This document shows, one piece after another, positions 1-6,656 of a stretch of 18,474 nt of DNA; within the stretch, counting starts at the first letter, position 1; each line of letters starts with the position of its first letter. A model generated the notes under the pieces. The model did not search any database. It had not been told where the DNA came from and saw only the letters and a program-made list of their open reading frames with translations. A program made the position numbers and the translations under genes. Source of the stretch: Sulfurovum sp. (GTDB lineage Bacteria; Campylobacterota; Campylobacteria; Campylobacterales; Sulfurovaceae). The stretch spans positions 1 to 18,474 of the forward strand of contig WFYB01000065.1 of NCBI GenBank assembly GCA_015490315.1, given 5' to 3'.

Positions 1-113
1 GCATCTCCAAGCTGCTGATAGGTCCATACCGGACACATAAAGAGGCAGAGCAGGTACTTGCCCGTGTACGCAAAGAGATACAGCCCAATGCCTTCATCGC
101 CCAGATACGCTAA
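1..113 (+). CDS. SPOR-domain protein, C-terminal end only
   Basis: The frame that ends at the TAA at 111-113 is open from the window edge and gives about 36 residues. It contains LLIGPYRTHKEAEQVLARV, which fits the last strand and helix of a SPOR domain (a peptidoglycan-binding fold that recognises denuded glycan strands, often in cell-division or lytic proteins). The usual family pattern is a V/L-x-V/I-GP-[YF] strand followed by an EAE-type helix, and both are visible. Most of the protein lies outside the window, so its overall role cannot be given. The YchJ-family gene begins 6 bp after the stop, so the two are probably co-transcribed. Confidence 0.65.
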   Translation, partial: ISKLLIGPYRTHKEAEQVLARVRKEIQPNAFIAQIR

Positions 114-119
114 AAAGAC

Positions 120-542
120 ATGATAAAAGCCTCTGCCAACATCCCCTGCCCCTGCGGCAGCAGTCTCAAATACAAAAAATGCTGCCGGCGCTACCATCAG
201 GGGGCACTCGCTCCTGATGCACTCACACTGATGAAGAGCCGCTATAGTGCCTACGCCACAGGCAATGCCGACTATATCATCAAAACCACCCACCCCGACA
301 ACAGCGACTATAGTGAAGAGAAACAGGACTGAAGAGCCTCTATCCTTTCATTTTGCAAAGAGACAACCTTTGAGGGACTGAAGATCATCGACTATAGCGG
401 TGAAAAAGAAAGAAAGGAAGCATTTGTCACATTCGAAGCCTATCTCTCAAGCGGCATACTCAAAGAGAAGAGCCGTTTTCTCAAGGCTGAGGGAAGATGG
501 CTCTATGTGGATGGCGAAGTTGCCTTTGATGAGGTGCTATAG
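120..542 (+). pseudogene. YchJ-family SEC-C zinc-motif protein, interrupted by in-frame TGA
   Basis: The frame reads 70 codons, meets TGA at 330-332 (codon 71), then stays open in the same frame for 69 more codons to TAG at 540-542. The first half has the SEC-C metal motif C10-x-C12-x8-C21-C22 and the family stretch LMKSRYSAYA. The second half has SRFLKAEGRWLYVDG, matching the C-terminal core of YchJ proteins (E. coli: SRFLKENGQWYYIDG). Both halves therefore belong to one gene of about 140 codons. E. coli YchJ is about 152 residues and has a second SEC-C motif, which is absent here. Function of the family is not established. The stop is one base from TGG (Trp). No ATG restarts the second half. 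The ATG follows the SPOR gene by 6 bp and has only a poor ribosome site. The 3' end is convergent with phoU: the two stop codons abut as CTATAG. It could be a recent pseudogene, a sequencing error or a readthrough case. Confidence 0.75.
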
Positions 543-1202
543 TTTGCCGCCCATACGTGCGAAGATAATACGTTGAGAGATACTGTCCAAACGGTCAATA
601 ATCTTGAGATTTTTACGGATATATTTTAAAAGGTTGAAATACTCTTCAGCTTTACCGTCAGCTTCACTCATCTTTTGGATCACACTCTTCTCAAGCAGTG
701 CATAGATGTCATCTGTTTTGGCATATTCGACATCGATCTCGATCGCAAGCTGTTTGATACGGTCATTGTCATTAAAGCTCTGAAACATTTCGATACTTTT
801 GTCAAAGGCATTGATCGTACAGCGGTTGATACTGAGTGACTCTTTGATAAACTGAATGATATTGACATCCTCTTCATCGAGCATACCCTGCATATTTTTC
901 AGATAGTTGTTGATATTGGTCTTGATACGGTTCAACGCCGAAGTGATCTTCAGATAGGAGACCATCTCGCGAAGATCTCTTGCTTCGGGGGTGTAACGTG
1001 CAAAGATCAATACAATGTCATTGTCTATCTTTTCTGTAAGCGAAGGGATCTTTTTGAGCGGCTTTCTGATCTCTTCGAGAGCTACCACATCCTGAGCTTC
1101 CAACGCTTCGAGCGCTTTCTTGTTCACCTCTGCAAGCGTTTTTACTGCTGTGAGTACATCACTTCTGACTTCGTGTCTGGCTTCCTGATATTTGCTTAGC
1201 AT
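537..1202 (-). CDS. phoU: PhoU-like phosphate transport regulator
   Basis: A 221-residue, soluble, all-helical protein with no membrane segment. Length and helical heptad pattern fit the PhoU family, whose members form two three-helix bundles, bind metal clusters and damp Pst transport and Pho signalling. The acidic metal-motif residues typical of E. coli PhoU are not obvious to me, so the family call rests on fold-like character plus position. It is the last gene of pstS-pstC-pstA-pstB-phoU. The start ATG is 16 bp after the pstB stop, preceded by a clear AGGAG. The 3' end abuts the stop of the YchJ-family gene on the other strand, and I see no terminator hairpin between them. Inferred role: links phosphate uptake state to the response regulator encoded upstream. 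Confidence 0.88.
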   Translation of the reverse strand: MLSKYQEARHEVRSDVLTAVKTLAEVNKKALEALEAQDVVALEEIRKPLKKIPSLTEKIDNDIVLIFARYTPEARDLREMVSYLKITSALNRIKTNINNYLKNMQGMLDEEDVNIIQFIKESLSINRCTINAFDKSIEMFQSFNDNDRIKQLAIEIDVEYAKTDDIYALLEKSVIQKMSEADGKAEEYFNLLKYIRKNLKIIDRLDSISQRIIFARMGGKL

Positions 1203-1218
1203 GTTACTTCTCCTTTGT

Positions 1219-2022
1219 TTATCCGAATCTTCCGGTAATATAGTCCTCTGTCAGCTTATTGGATGGGTTGAGGAAGATCTTCTCTGTTTTGTCATATTCG
1301 ATGAGATCGCCTAAATACATAAATGCCGTATAGTCACTCAAGCGGCTTGCCTGCTGCATATTGTGCGTGACGATCACGACAGAGACCTCTTCTTTGAGCT
1401 CTGCAATGAGTTCCTCTATTGCTGATGTTGAGATGGGATCAAGTGCCGAGGTAGGTTCATCAAAAAGCAGTACACGCGGCTTGAGTGCCACTGCCCTGGC
1501 GATACAGAGCCGCTGCTGCTGCCCTCCTGACATCCCCAAAGCGCTCTCTTTGAGTCTATCCTTTGTCTCATCCCAGATCGCTGCACCCTTCAGTGCCTTC
1601 TCCACTCTGCCTTCCAGTTCACTCTTGTTCTTGATGCCCGAAAGCCTAAGTCCGTAAGCAACATTGTCGAAGATACTCATAGGAAACGGTGTGGGCTTTT
1701 GAAAGATCATTCCCACCTCTTGGCGAAGCTTGATAAAATCATTCTCTTTCCTAAGATGGAGGATATTCTCTATGCTGCCGTCCTCTTTGTAGAGATTGAT
1801 CTCTCCTTCATATCGGTTTCCCGGATAAAGATCGTGGATCCGGTTCATCGCGCGCAGCAGCGTCGATTTGCCGCATCCGCTTGGTCCGATCATCGCTGTG
1901 ATTTTGTGCTTCTCTACTGGTAGATTGATCTTCTTGAGCGAAGGTTTGGGTGCACCTGCATAAGTAAAGCTGAAATCCTTTACATTCATGACCAACTCTT
2001 TTGCCGCTTTTTCTTTCGCCAT
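1219..2022 (-). CDS. pstB: Phosphate ABC transporter ATP-binding protein PstB
   Basis: A 267-residue ABC ATPase that powers high-affinity phosphate import with PstA and PstC at the inner membrane. Motifs are complete: Walker A GPSGCGKST (about 46-54), Q-loop FQKPTPFPMS (107-116), signature MSGGQQQR (164-171), Walker B VLLFDEP (184-190) with the catalytic Glu, and the switch His in VTHN (220). FQKPTPFPMS and the insertion between Walker A and the Q-loop are typical of PstB rather than other ABC families. The ATG lies 10 bp after the pstA stop, with AAGGA in the gap. A second in-frame Met at residue 12 is a possible alternative start, but the ribosome site favours the first. It sits in the pst operon between pstA and phoU. 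Confidence 0.96.
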   Translation of the reverse strand: MAKEKAAKELVMNVKDFSFTYAGAPKPSLKKINLPVEKHKITAMIGPSGCGKSTLLRAMNRIHDLYPGNRYEGEINLYKEDGSIENILHLRKENDFIKLRQEVGMIFQKPTPFPMSIFDNVAYGLRLSGIKNKSELEGRVEKALKGAAIWDETKDRLKESALGMSGGQQQRLCIARAVALKPRVLLFDEPTSALDPISTSAIEELIAELKEEVSVVIVTHNMQQASRLSDYTAFMYLGDLIEYDKTEKIFLNPSNKLTEDYITGRFG

Positions 2023-2032
2023 GGATATCCTT

Positions 2033-2842
2033 TTATTTTTTATTTCTGATTACAAATCGCCCAAAGAGGTTGATCAGCAATACGATCATCGTCAAGATAA
2101 ACGAAGCTGCCCATGCAAGATTTCGGCTCGCTTCATCGGGATAGGTCGCGAGATTGTAGATACTCACAGTAAGTGAAGGAAACTGCCCGCTAAGATCCAT
2201 TGTAAAGAACTGATTGTTCGCTGAGGTAAAGAGCAGTGGTGCAGTCTCTCCGATAATACGCGCAAATGAGAGCAGTATCCCTGTGGTGATCCCCACTTTC
2301 GCCGCTTTGATCACAACCTGCAAAATGATCTTGTGCTTGCTACCGCCAAGGGCGATACCCGCTTCACGAAGCTCTTGGGGTACGAGTGCGAGCATATTGT
2401 CTGTTGTGGAGATAATAATCGGTATCATCATGATCGCCAGTGCCACAGCACCCGCCCATCCGTTGTAGGTACCTACAGGATCAACCAGCAAGGCAAAGAC
2501 AAAAACACCGATCACTATGGAGGGAGCAGACATCATGACATCACTGAGATTGCGAATGATCGAAGCGAGCTTGGAGCCGTGTCCATACTCCCGCAGATAG
2601 ATACCCGCCATCATCCCAAGCGGTACGGCGATCACCGTCGCGATGAGCGCCATGGTAAACTGCCCTACGAGCAGGTTGCGTATCCCTCCCTCGACCAGAT
2701 CTTTGGTGAAGGTAGACCAGTGGATACTTGTCACACCTTTGTAGCTAAGTGTCGCCAAAATCCAAAACAAAAACCCGATCCCGATCAATGCCGAGAGTGT
2801 CGAGAGTACCAAAATCACTTTATTGAGCAGCAGTCTGTTCAT
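2033..2842 (-). CDS. pstA: Phosphate ABC transporter permease PstA
   Basis: A 269-residue inner-membrane permease. About six hydrophobic segments are visible (roughly 9-31, 63-83, 105-120, 130-145, 183-203, 244-263). The cytoplasmic EAA loop that docks onto PstB is at about 160-173 (EAGIALGGSKHKII), and ARIIGETAPLLF (194-205) is a well-conserved PstA stretch. Forms the channel with PstC. The ATG is 9 bp downstream of the pstC stop with a G-rich ribosome site (AGGGG), so translation is probably coupled. The following pstB starts 10 bp after its stop. A long open frame lies on the opposite strand across this gene and pstC, but its composition looks like a mirror of these genes. Confidence 0.95.
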   Translation of the reverse strand: MNRLLLNKVILVLSTLSALIGIGFLFWILATLSYKGVTSIHWSTFTKDLVEGGIRNLLVGQFTMALIATVIAVPLGMMAGIYLREYGHGSKLASIIRNLSDVMMSAPSIVIGVFVFALLVDPVGTYNGWAGAVALAIMMIPIIISTTDNMLALVPQELREAGIALGGSKHKIILQVVIKAAKVGITTGILLSFARIIGETAPLLFTSANNQFFTMDLSGQFPSLTVSIYNLATYPDEASRNLAWAASFILTMIVLLINLFGRFVIRNKK

Positions 2843-2851
2843 CCCGTCCCC

Positions 2852-3706
2852 TTATCGCTGTTTTCTGCCGAAGAAGTAGAACTTCGCCAAAGAAATAACT
2901 ACGAAGCTCACCACAAAAAGAATGAGTGCCAGATAGTACATACTGCTCAGCTCAAGATCCTCAGCTTCCGCAAAGTTGTTTGCAAGCAAGACCGGAATCG
3001 ATGTCGTTGGATCTGTGATATGCTTGGGCAGATGCATCACCGATCCGATCAAAAATGCGACTGCCATCGTCTCACCCAGAGCACGTCCGAGTGCCAGTAT
3101 AACCGATCCGATAATCCCTCCTTTGGAGTAGGGCATCACCACATCTTTGATCACATCAAACTTGGTCGCTCCCATCGCATAGGCAGACTCTTTAAGTACG
3201 GGCGGTGTCGTATTCATCGAATCACGTGTGATCGCCGCCATAAAGGGGATGATCATGATCGCCAATACGATCCCTGCTGTCAAAAGCCCTACGCCGTTGC
3301 CCCCCACTGTCTTTTGCACGATCGGAGCAAAATAGAAAAGCCCCCACATCCCATAGATGATACTCGGAATTGCCGCCAGCAGTTCAATGGAGATAGAGAC
3401 AGGCTTGGCGACTTTGACAGAAGCGATCTCGGTCAAAAAGATAGCGATCCCCATCGCAATAGGTACGGCAATAACCATTGCTATAACCGTACTAAGAAGG
3501 GTACCTACAATAGGAATATATCCGCCAAATATACCCCCTTCATCATCCTCACCCGGCTCCCACTGTTCATTGAAAAGAAAGTCCAATCCAAAAGTGTGCA
3601 TCGCATCCTGTGCGTAGGTAAAGAGTACAGCAAAGATCCCTACCAGGATAAAAAAGGAGAGCGTCGCCGACAAAAATGAAAAGTTGCGAAAGAGTTTTCC
3701 GCCCAT
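2852..3706 (-). CDS. pstC: Phosphate ABC transporter permease PstC
   Basis: A 284-residue inner-membrane permease that pairs with PstA. It has an N-terminal membrane segment (about 10-31), an acidic periplasmic stretch (about 47-58), then further segments and the EAA loop ESAYAMGATKFDVI (173-186) that contacts PstB. GRALGETMAVAFLIG is typical of PstC. The frame extends upstream to 3814, but I chose the ATG at 3704-3706. It has AAGGGG 8 bp upstream and starts in the usual place just before the first membrane helix. The 36 residues of the longer version are basic and Cys/His-containing, look non-coding, and would cover the promoter described at 3781-3812. A promoter of its own plus read-through from pstS could set PstC/A/B levels separately from the abundant PstS. 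Confidence 0.94.
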   Translation of the reverse strand: MGGKLFRNFSFLSATLSFFILVGIFAVLFTYAQDAMHTFGLDFLFNEQWEPGEDDEGGIFGGYIPIVGTLLSTVIAMVIAVPIAMGIAIFLTEIASVKVAKPVSISIELLAAIPSIIYGMWGLFYFAPIVQKTVGGNGVGLLTAGIVLAIMIIPFMAAITRDSMNTTPPVLKESAYAMGATKFDVIKDVVMPYSKGGIIGSVILALGRALGETMAVAFLIGSVMHLPKHITDPTTSIPVLLANNFAEAEDLELSSMYYLALILFVVSFVVISLAKFYFFGRKQR

Positions 3707-3780
3707 AGATACCCCTTGTATAGTTTCAGTAATACCGTTATTCCATAAATAGACTTGATCCCTGCATTTATGATGTCGCG

Positions 3781-3812
3781 ATATTACAACATTTTGGTAA
3801 CGAAATAGTAAC
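3781..3812 (-). promoter_or_regulatory. Pho-box promoter of pstC
   Basis: Read on the minus strand: half sites GTTACT (3812-3807) and GTTACC (3801-3796) with 5 bp between (11-bp period), then exactly 9 bp, then TAATAT (3786-3781) as -10. A third GTT-starting 11-bp unit follows at 3790. The layout is the same as in front of pstS and the response regulator gene, and resembles the C. jejuni PhosR box (GTTTC repeated at 11 bp). The predicted start point, near 3774, leaves a leader of about 68 nt before the pstC ATG. Confidence 0.7.
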
Positions 3813-3845
3813 AATTGAAGTGAAAAACTAGGAGATTTACTTTGC

Positions 3846-3864
3846 CGGTATCATTACGATACCG
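3846..3864 (-). other. Stem-loop behind pstS, before the pstC promoter
   Basis: Perfect 7-bp inverted repeat CGGTATC / GATACCG with a 5-nt loop, 39 bp past the pstS stop. There is no T-run behind it on the minus strand, so it is not a standard intrinsic terminator. A 3' stem-loop that stabilises pstS mRNA or causes partial read-through is plausible, but this is inference from its position. Confidence 0.4.
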
Positions 3865-3902
3865 AAAAAGCGTTGTATTCAAGGAGACTATGGGAAGAAG
3901 AT

Positions 3903-4904
3903 CTATTTGATTTTATGTGCTTCCCAGTATTTTCTGATCTGTTCTTTGGTTGATTCAGGCAGTGGCACATAGCCCAGATCCGCTGCTGCTTTGTCATCGT
4001 TTTTGTATGCCCAGTCAAAGAATGCGGTTACCTCTTTGTTGGTCTCTGTCTTCTCTCTTGGAAGCAGGATAAATGTCGCTGCTACAATCGGATAAGAGGT
4101 CGCACCGTCAGGATCACCGATAACTGCATAGAAGTGTTTCTCAGGTGTCCATGTTGCATATTTCGCTGCATCCTGGAACGATTTGACTGTCGGAGTGATG
4201 AAGTGCCCCTCTTTGTTCTCAACCTGTGCTGCAGGCAGGCCGGTTTTCAGTTTATAAGAGTATTCGATGTATCCGATAGCGTTTTTGATCTGCTTGATAT
4301 TGGCAGTTACACCGGAGTTTGATTTGCCTGCAACCACTTTGGCGGCTGTCCATGTAGGCTTTTTGCTTACTTTGAATGTAGGGTCAATTTTGTTGAGGAA
4401 GTAGGTGAAGTTAAATGTTGTTCCAGATTTATCAGCACGCACACATACTGTGATAGGCTCATGAGGGAGTTTAAGTCCTGCATTGTCTTTCGCGATCACG
4501 GCATCGTCCCAAAACTTTGCTTTTCCTGTAAAGATCGCATCGATCGCTGCACGTGAAAGTTTGAGTTCACCGTCTTTGACACCGTCGATGTTGTATGCCA
4601 GTACGATAGAGCCCACTACTGTAGGAAATTGGTAAAGTTTCTTTTTGTCCAATTTTCCAGGCTTGAGAGGCTTATCGCTGCCTCCAAAGTCTACCATACG
4701 TTTTGTGATCGACTTGATACCGTCACCCGAACCTGTCGGTGTATAGTTCACTTTTTTGCCGGTTGCTTTGAAGTAGTCTGATGTCCATGCTTTATATACC
4801 GGCCCAGGGAAAGAGGCACCTCTACCTTTGAGTTCATCCGCATTAACTGCAGGAAGTGCAAGTGATGCTGCAACGGCAGCAGTAACGATCTTTTTGAATG
4901 TCAT
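3903..4904 (-). CDS. pstS: Periplasmic phosphate-binding protein PstS
   Basis: A 333-residue substrate-binding protein that delivers phosphate to PstCA. A Sec signal peptide is visible (basic MTFKK, hydrophobic core, cut probably after VNA at about 22). There is no lipobox Cys, so the mature protein should be soluble in the periplasm. Phosphate-site stretches are all present: GASFP (29-33), TGSGDGI (57-63), FGGSDKPL (73-80), and RADKSGTT (156-163) with the Arg, Asp, Ser and Thr that contact phosphate in known structures. The start has AAAGGA 8 bp upstream. It is the first pst gene, under a Pho-box promoter immediately behind the stop of the small unknown gene at 4988-5386. A stem-loop and a second Pho promoter separate it from pstC. 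Confidence 0.96.
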   Translation of the reverse strand: MTFKKIVTAAVAASLALPAVNADELKGRGASFPGPVYKAWTSDYFKATGKKVNYTPTGSGDGIKSITKRMVDFGGSDKPLKPGKLDKKKLYQFPTVVGSIVLAYNIDGVKDGELKLSRAAIDAIFTGKAKFWDDAVIAKDNAGLKLPHEPITVCVRADKSGTTFNFTYFLNKIDPTFKVSKKPTWTAAKVVAGKSNSGVTANIKQIKNAIGYIEYSYKLKTGLPAAQVENKEGHFITPTVKSFQDAAKYATWTPEKHFYAVIGDPDGATSYPIVAATFILLPREKTETNKEVTAFFDWAYKNDDKAAADLGYVPLPESTKEQIRKYWEAHKIK

Positions 4905-4950
4905 CTGTTATTTCCTTTAGAAAATATGTATTCCCTGACGGGTTGGCATA

Positions 4951-4982
4951 AGTATAAACTATCTTGGAAACAATTTGGTTAC
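4951..4982 (-). promoter_or_regulatory. Pho-box promoter of pstS
   Basis: Minus strand: GTAACC (4982-4977), 5 bp, GTTTCC (4971-4966), 9 bp, then TATACT (4956-4951) as -10. The predicted start near 4944 gives a leader of about 40 nt. The box begins only 5 bp behind the stop of the preceding gene. Half-site sequence, 11-bp period and 9-bp distance to the -10 match the pstC and regulator promoters in this window. Confidence 0.75.
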
Positions 4983-4987
4983 AGGCG

Positions 4988-5386
4988 TTATTTCTTTTTG
5001 CGAAAGAGGTGGTACTGCTCTTTTTCAAGCAACTTGTCAATATATCCCTCATCGACACGCTTGACACTTTTCCATATGCCCGAAGGCAAACGCACTTCAA
5101 GCTTGTTTTTGTCTCGAAGCTTGATGATCTTTTTTGAGGGCAAAATCTTTTTGGCGGGAGAGAAGTCTTCTTTTGTCAAATCGATATCTTTTTTATAAAA
5201 CAGTGTCTGATCCTTGAAGTTTCCCCAGTTGGGTAATCCCTCTTCTGTATAAGCGATCTGATAATCGTTTTTGAACTCGACCATAATAGTGTAGTGGCTG
5301 TCAGGGTAAACCTCCACGATTTTGCCTTTGCCAAATATGAGGTCATAGACCTTTCTACCCTTTTTTGCCTTTTTGAAATATGCCAT
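4988..5386 (-). CDS. Unknown small basic protein in the phosphate locus
   Basis: A 132-residue protein, soluble by appearance, Lys-rich at both ends, with no signal peptide or membrane segment. The first part (about residues 10-50: KVYDLIFGKGKIVEVYPD, then alternating hydrophobic residues and aromatics) looks like a small beta-barrel of SH3/KOW or Tudor-like type, as in some phage and DNA- or RNA-associated proteins. The second half has charged helices. I do not recognise the family. Translation is well supported by AAAGGAG 5 bp before the ATG. It follows the response regulator gene by 65 bp on the same strand and ends 5 bp before the pstS Pho box, so it is probably co-transcribed with the regulator. 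A role in phosphate response is suggested only by position. Confidence 0.75.
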   Translation of the reverse strand: MAYFKKAKKGRKVYDLIFGKGKIVEVYPDSHYTIMVEFKNDYQIAYTEEGLPNWGNFKDQTLFYKKDIDLTKEDFSPAKKILPSKKIIKLRDKNKLEVRLPSGIWKSVKRVDEGYIDKLLEKEQYHLFRKKK

Positions 5387-5451
5387 TTATACTCCTTTGT
5401 ATTGTTAATCTCTATTGGATTTTATGTGATCTGGATCGAAAATAAAATCTA

Positions 5452-6135
5452 TCAGACCAGCTTATATCCGACACCCCAGACAGGAACGATATACTCTTTT
5501 TCATTGTTAGGATCGATCTTTTTTTTGAGTCTGTTCATAGCGACGTTGATCGTCTTATCGTGAAAATCGGCACTGTCATCGCCCCAGACCTCATCCCGAA
5601 GAAAGTCTCTGTCAAGCGGCTGATGAGGATTTTTGATAAAAGTATACAGGAGTTTGAACTCAAGCTTGGTCAACTCTACAGGCTTACCATCTATCGTAAG
5701 CGTATGCTGATGCATATCAAGGAGGATATCTCTATATTTGACCTTATGGCTGCTGCTTACACCCGCTCGCCTCAAAAGTGCTTCGACCCTCAAAAGCAGC
5801 TCTTTGGGCTTGAACGGCTTAGTCATATAGTCATCTCCTCCGGAAAGAAACCCCTCTTCAAGATCACTCTCTTTGTCTCTGGCAGTAAGGAAGATCACCG
5901 GGATCGTATAGCCCTGCCCACGCAGACGCGCTACAAACTCACTCCCCTCGATACCTGGCAAGTTTCGGTCTACGACCATCAAAGCGGGATCCTCCTCTTC
6001 GATAAATTTTTCTACGTGTTCTGTAGAGAGAAAACCTGTCACACTATAGCCCTCTTTGCCGAGGTGATACTCCAAGAGTTCCAAAATATCTGATTCATCT
6101 TCAATTACAACAATCTCGATATTATTTTTTTTCAT
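5452..6135 (-). CDS. OmpR/PhoB-type response regulator, probable phosphate regulator
   Basis: A 227-residue regulator. The receiver domain is at 1-120 with acidic pair E12/D13, phospho-acceptor D56 (in VVDRNLP), T84 (LTARD) and K106 (TKPF). The C-terminal winged-helix DNA-binding domain spans about 130-227, with the typical ending VPVWGVGYKLV. The frame extends to 6195, but I chose the ATG at 6133-6135 because receivers of this family start directly with MKK...IEIVVIEDE and because the Pho box (6157-6173) would otherwise be inside the gene. No ribosome site precedes this ATG; the -10 ends 6 nt upstream, so the mRNA may be leaderless. Its own promoter and those of pstS and pstC carry the same box, so it is probably the PhoB/PhosR of this organism and autoregulated. 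No histidine kinase gene lies beside it, unlike phosS-phosR in C. jejuni. Confidence 0.88.
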   Translation of the reverse strand: MKKNNIEIVVIEDESDILELLEYHLGKEGYSVTGFLSTEHVEKFIEEEDPALMVVDRNLPGIEGSEFVARLRGQGYTIPVIFLTARDKESDLEEGFLSGGDDYMTKPFKPKELLLRVEALLRRAGVSSSHKVKYRDILLDMHQHTLTIDGKPVELTKLEFKLLYTFIKNPHQPLDRDFLRDEVWGDDSADFHDKTINVAMNRLKKKIDPNNEKEYIVPVWGVGYKLV

Positions 6136-6141
6136 AGGACA

Positions 6142-6173
6142 ATCGTAGTGAAAAGAGATTACATTTTGATAAC
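6142..6173 (-). promoter_or_regulatory. Pho-box promoter of the response regulator gene
   Basis: Minus strand: GTTATC (6173-6168), AAAAT, GTAATC (6162-6157), 9 bp, TACGAT (6147-6142) as -10. Geometry is identical to the pstS and pstC promoters. Only 6 nt separate the -10 from the ATG, so the expected start of transcription is the A of the start codon. Confidence 0.65.
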
Positions 6174-6189
6174 AGACAATTCCCTTACA

Positions 6190-6218
6190 TTGCATAAAAT
6201 CTGTATTTGTGCTACACT
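6190..6218 (+). promoter_or_regulatory. Sigma-70-type promoter facing the exported unknown gene
   Basis: TTGCAT (6190-6195), a 17-bp spacer, and TACACT (6213-6218) preceded by TGC (extended -10). It points rightward towards the GTG at 6267, divergent from the regulator promoter, with an expected start near 6225. Confidence 0.5.
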
Positions 6219-6266
6219 TTCAAAAAAATTTGCTCCGGGTCATTCGGAAATATACAAGGATAGCGT

Positions 6267-6623
6267 GTGAAGATCGCAAAAGGCTTCAAGGGGAAGTACT
6301 TTTCACTGTCAGCCATTGCAGTCACCAGTGCTGCTGCATCGCTGCATGCGCATGCAGTATGCTTTGCACAGCACCTTGAGCACTTTGCTGCCAGAGAGAG
6401 CGAGACTGAGTCACCTCCGCCTCTGGATGCACTCCTGCTTACAGAATGCCCTCTGGATTACAGACGCAACCCTGTTGCCAAAAAAGCCTGCCACTGTTCC
6501 ATCGTTTTCCTACAGCGCACCCTGCAGCTTTTTCACCAACTCAGACTCTTTGTCAAAAAACTCTGTCCATGCCGAAAAACCAAATCGGGTCTCGCACCTC
6601 CCACTTTCACTTCTTTTATGTAA
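6267..6623 (+). CDS. Unknown small exported protein with six cysteines (tentative)
   Basis: 118 codons starting with GTG, with AAGGA 6 bp upstream and a plausible promoter at 6190-6218. The N-terminus looks like a Sec signal peptide: basic start (KIAKGFKGK), a hydrophobic/Ser-Ala core, and ASLHAHA as cleavage region at about 24-30. The mature part has six Cys (32, 61, 75, 77, 100, 102), including CHC and CPC pairs, which could bind metal or form disulfides. I recognise no family. Doubts: all three plus-strand frames are fairly open here, and the later part is low in acidic residues and reads less convincingly than the beginning. It could be a decayed gene or a fortuitous frame. It stands alone between the divergent regulator gene and the metE leader. 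Confidence 0.4.
   Translation: MKIAKGFKGKYFSLSAIAVTSAAASLHAHAVCFAQHLEHFAARESETESPPPLDALLLTECPLDYRRNPVAKKACHCSIVFLQRTLQLFHQLRLFVKKLCPCRKTKSGLAPPTFTSFM
6328..6374. repeat. Long imperfect hairpin with a 16-bp perfect palindrome
   Basis: The centre is CTGCATGCGCATGCAG (6342-6357), a perfect 16-bp palindrome. It is flanked by GCAT/ATGC (6336-6339 with 6359-6362) and by GTGCTG/CAGCAC (6328-6333 with 6369-6374). In total about 18 bp pair across 47 nt on either strand. It overlaps the signal-peptide region of the unknown exported gene. Confidence 0.55.
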
Positions 6624-6656
6624 CTGAATTCTCTAAATACTATTATTGCTTACCAA

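Noticed and set aside
330..332. Selenocysteine at the TGA of the YchJ-family gene
   Set aside because: The position fits Trp rather than Cys, and the nearest downstream stem (CAAAG/CTTTG at 356-372) starts about 24 nt after the TGA, too far for a typical bacterial SECIS.
2333..3679. Long open frame on the plus strand opposite pstA and pstC
   Set aside because: It is rich in His, Arg, Asp and Gln in a way expected from the complement of membrane-protein codons, has no recognisable motif, and both opposing genes are unambiguous.
3707..3814. Longer pstC with 36 extra N-terminal residues
   Set aside because: The extension is unlike PstC, lacks a ribosome site and would contain the Pho box and -10; the ATG at 3706 has AAGGGG upstream.
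6136..6195. Longer response regulator starting at 6195
   Set aside because: It has no ribosome site, adds 20 residues atypical for the family, and places the Pho box inside the coding sequence.
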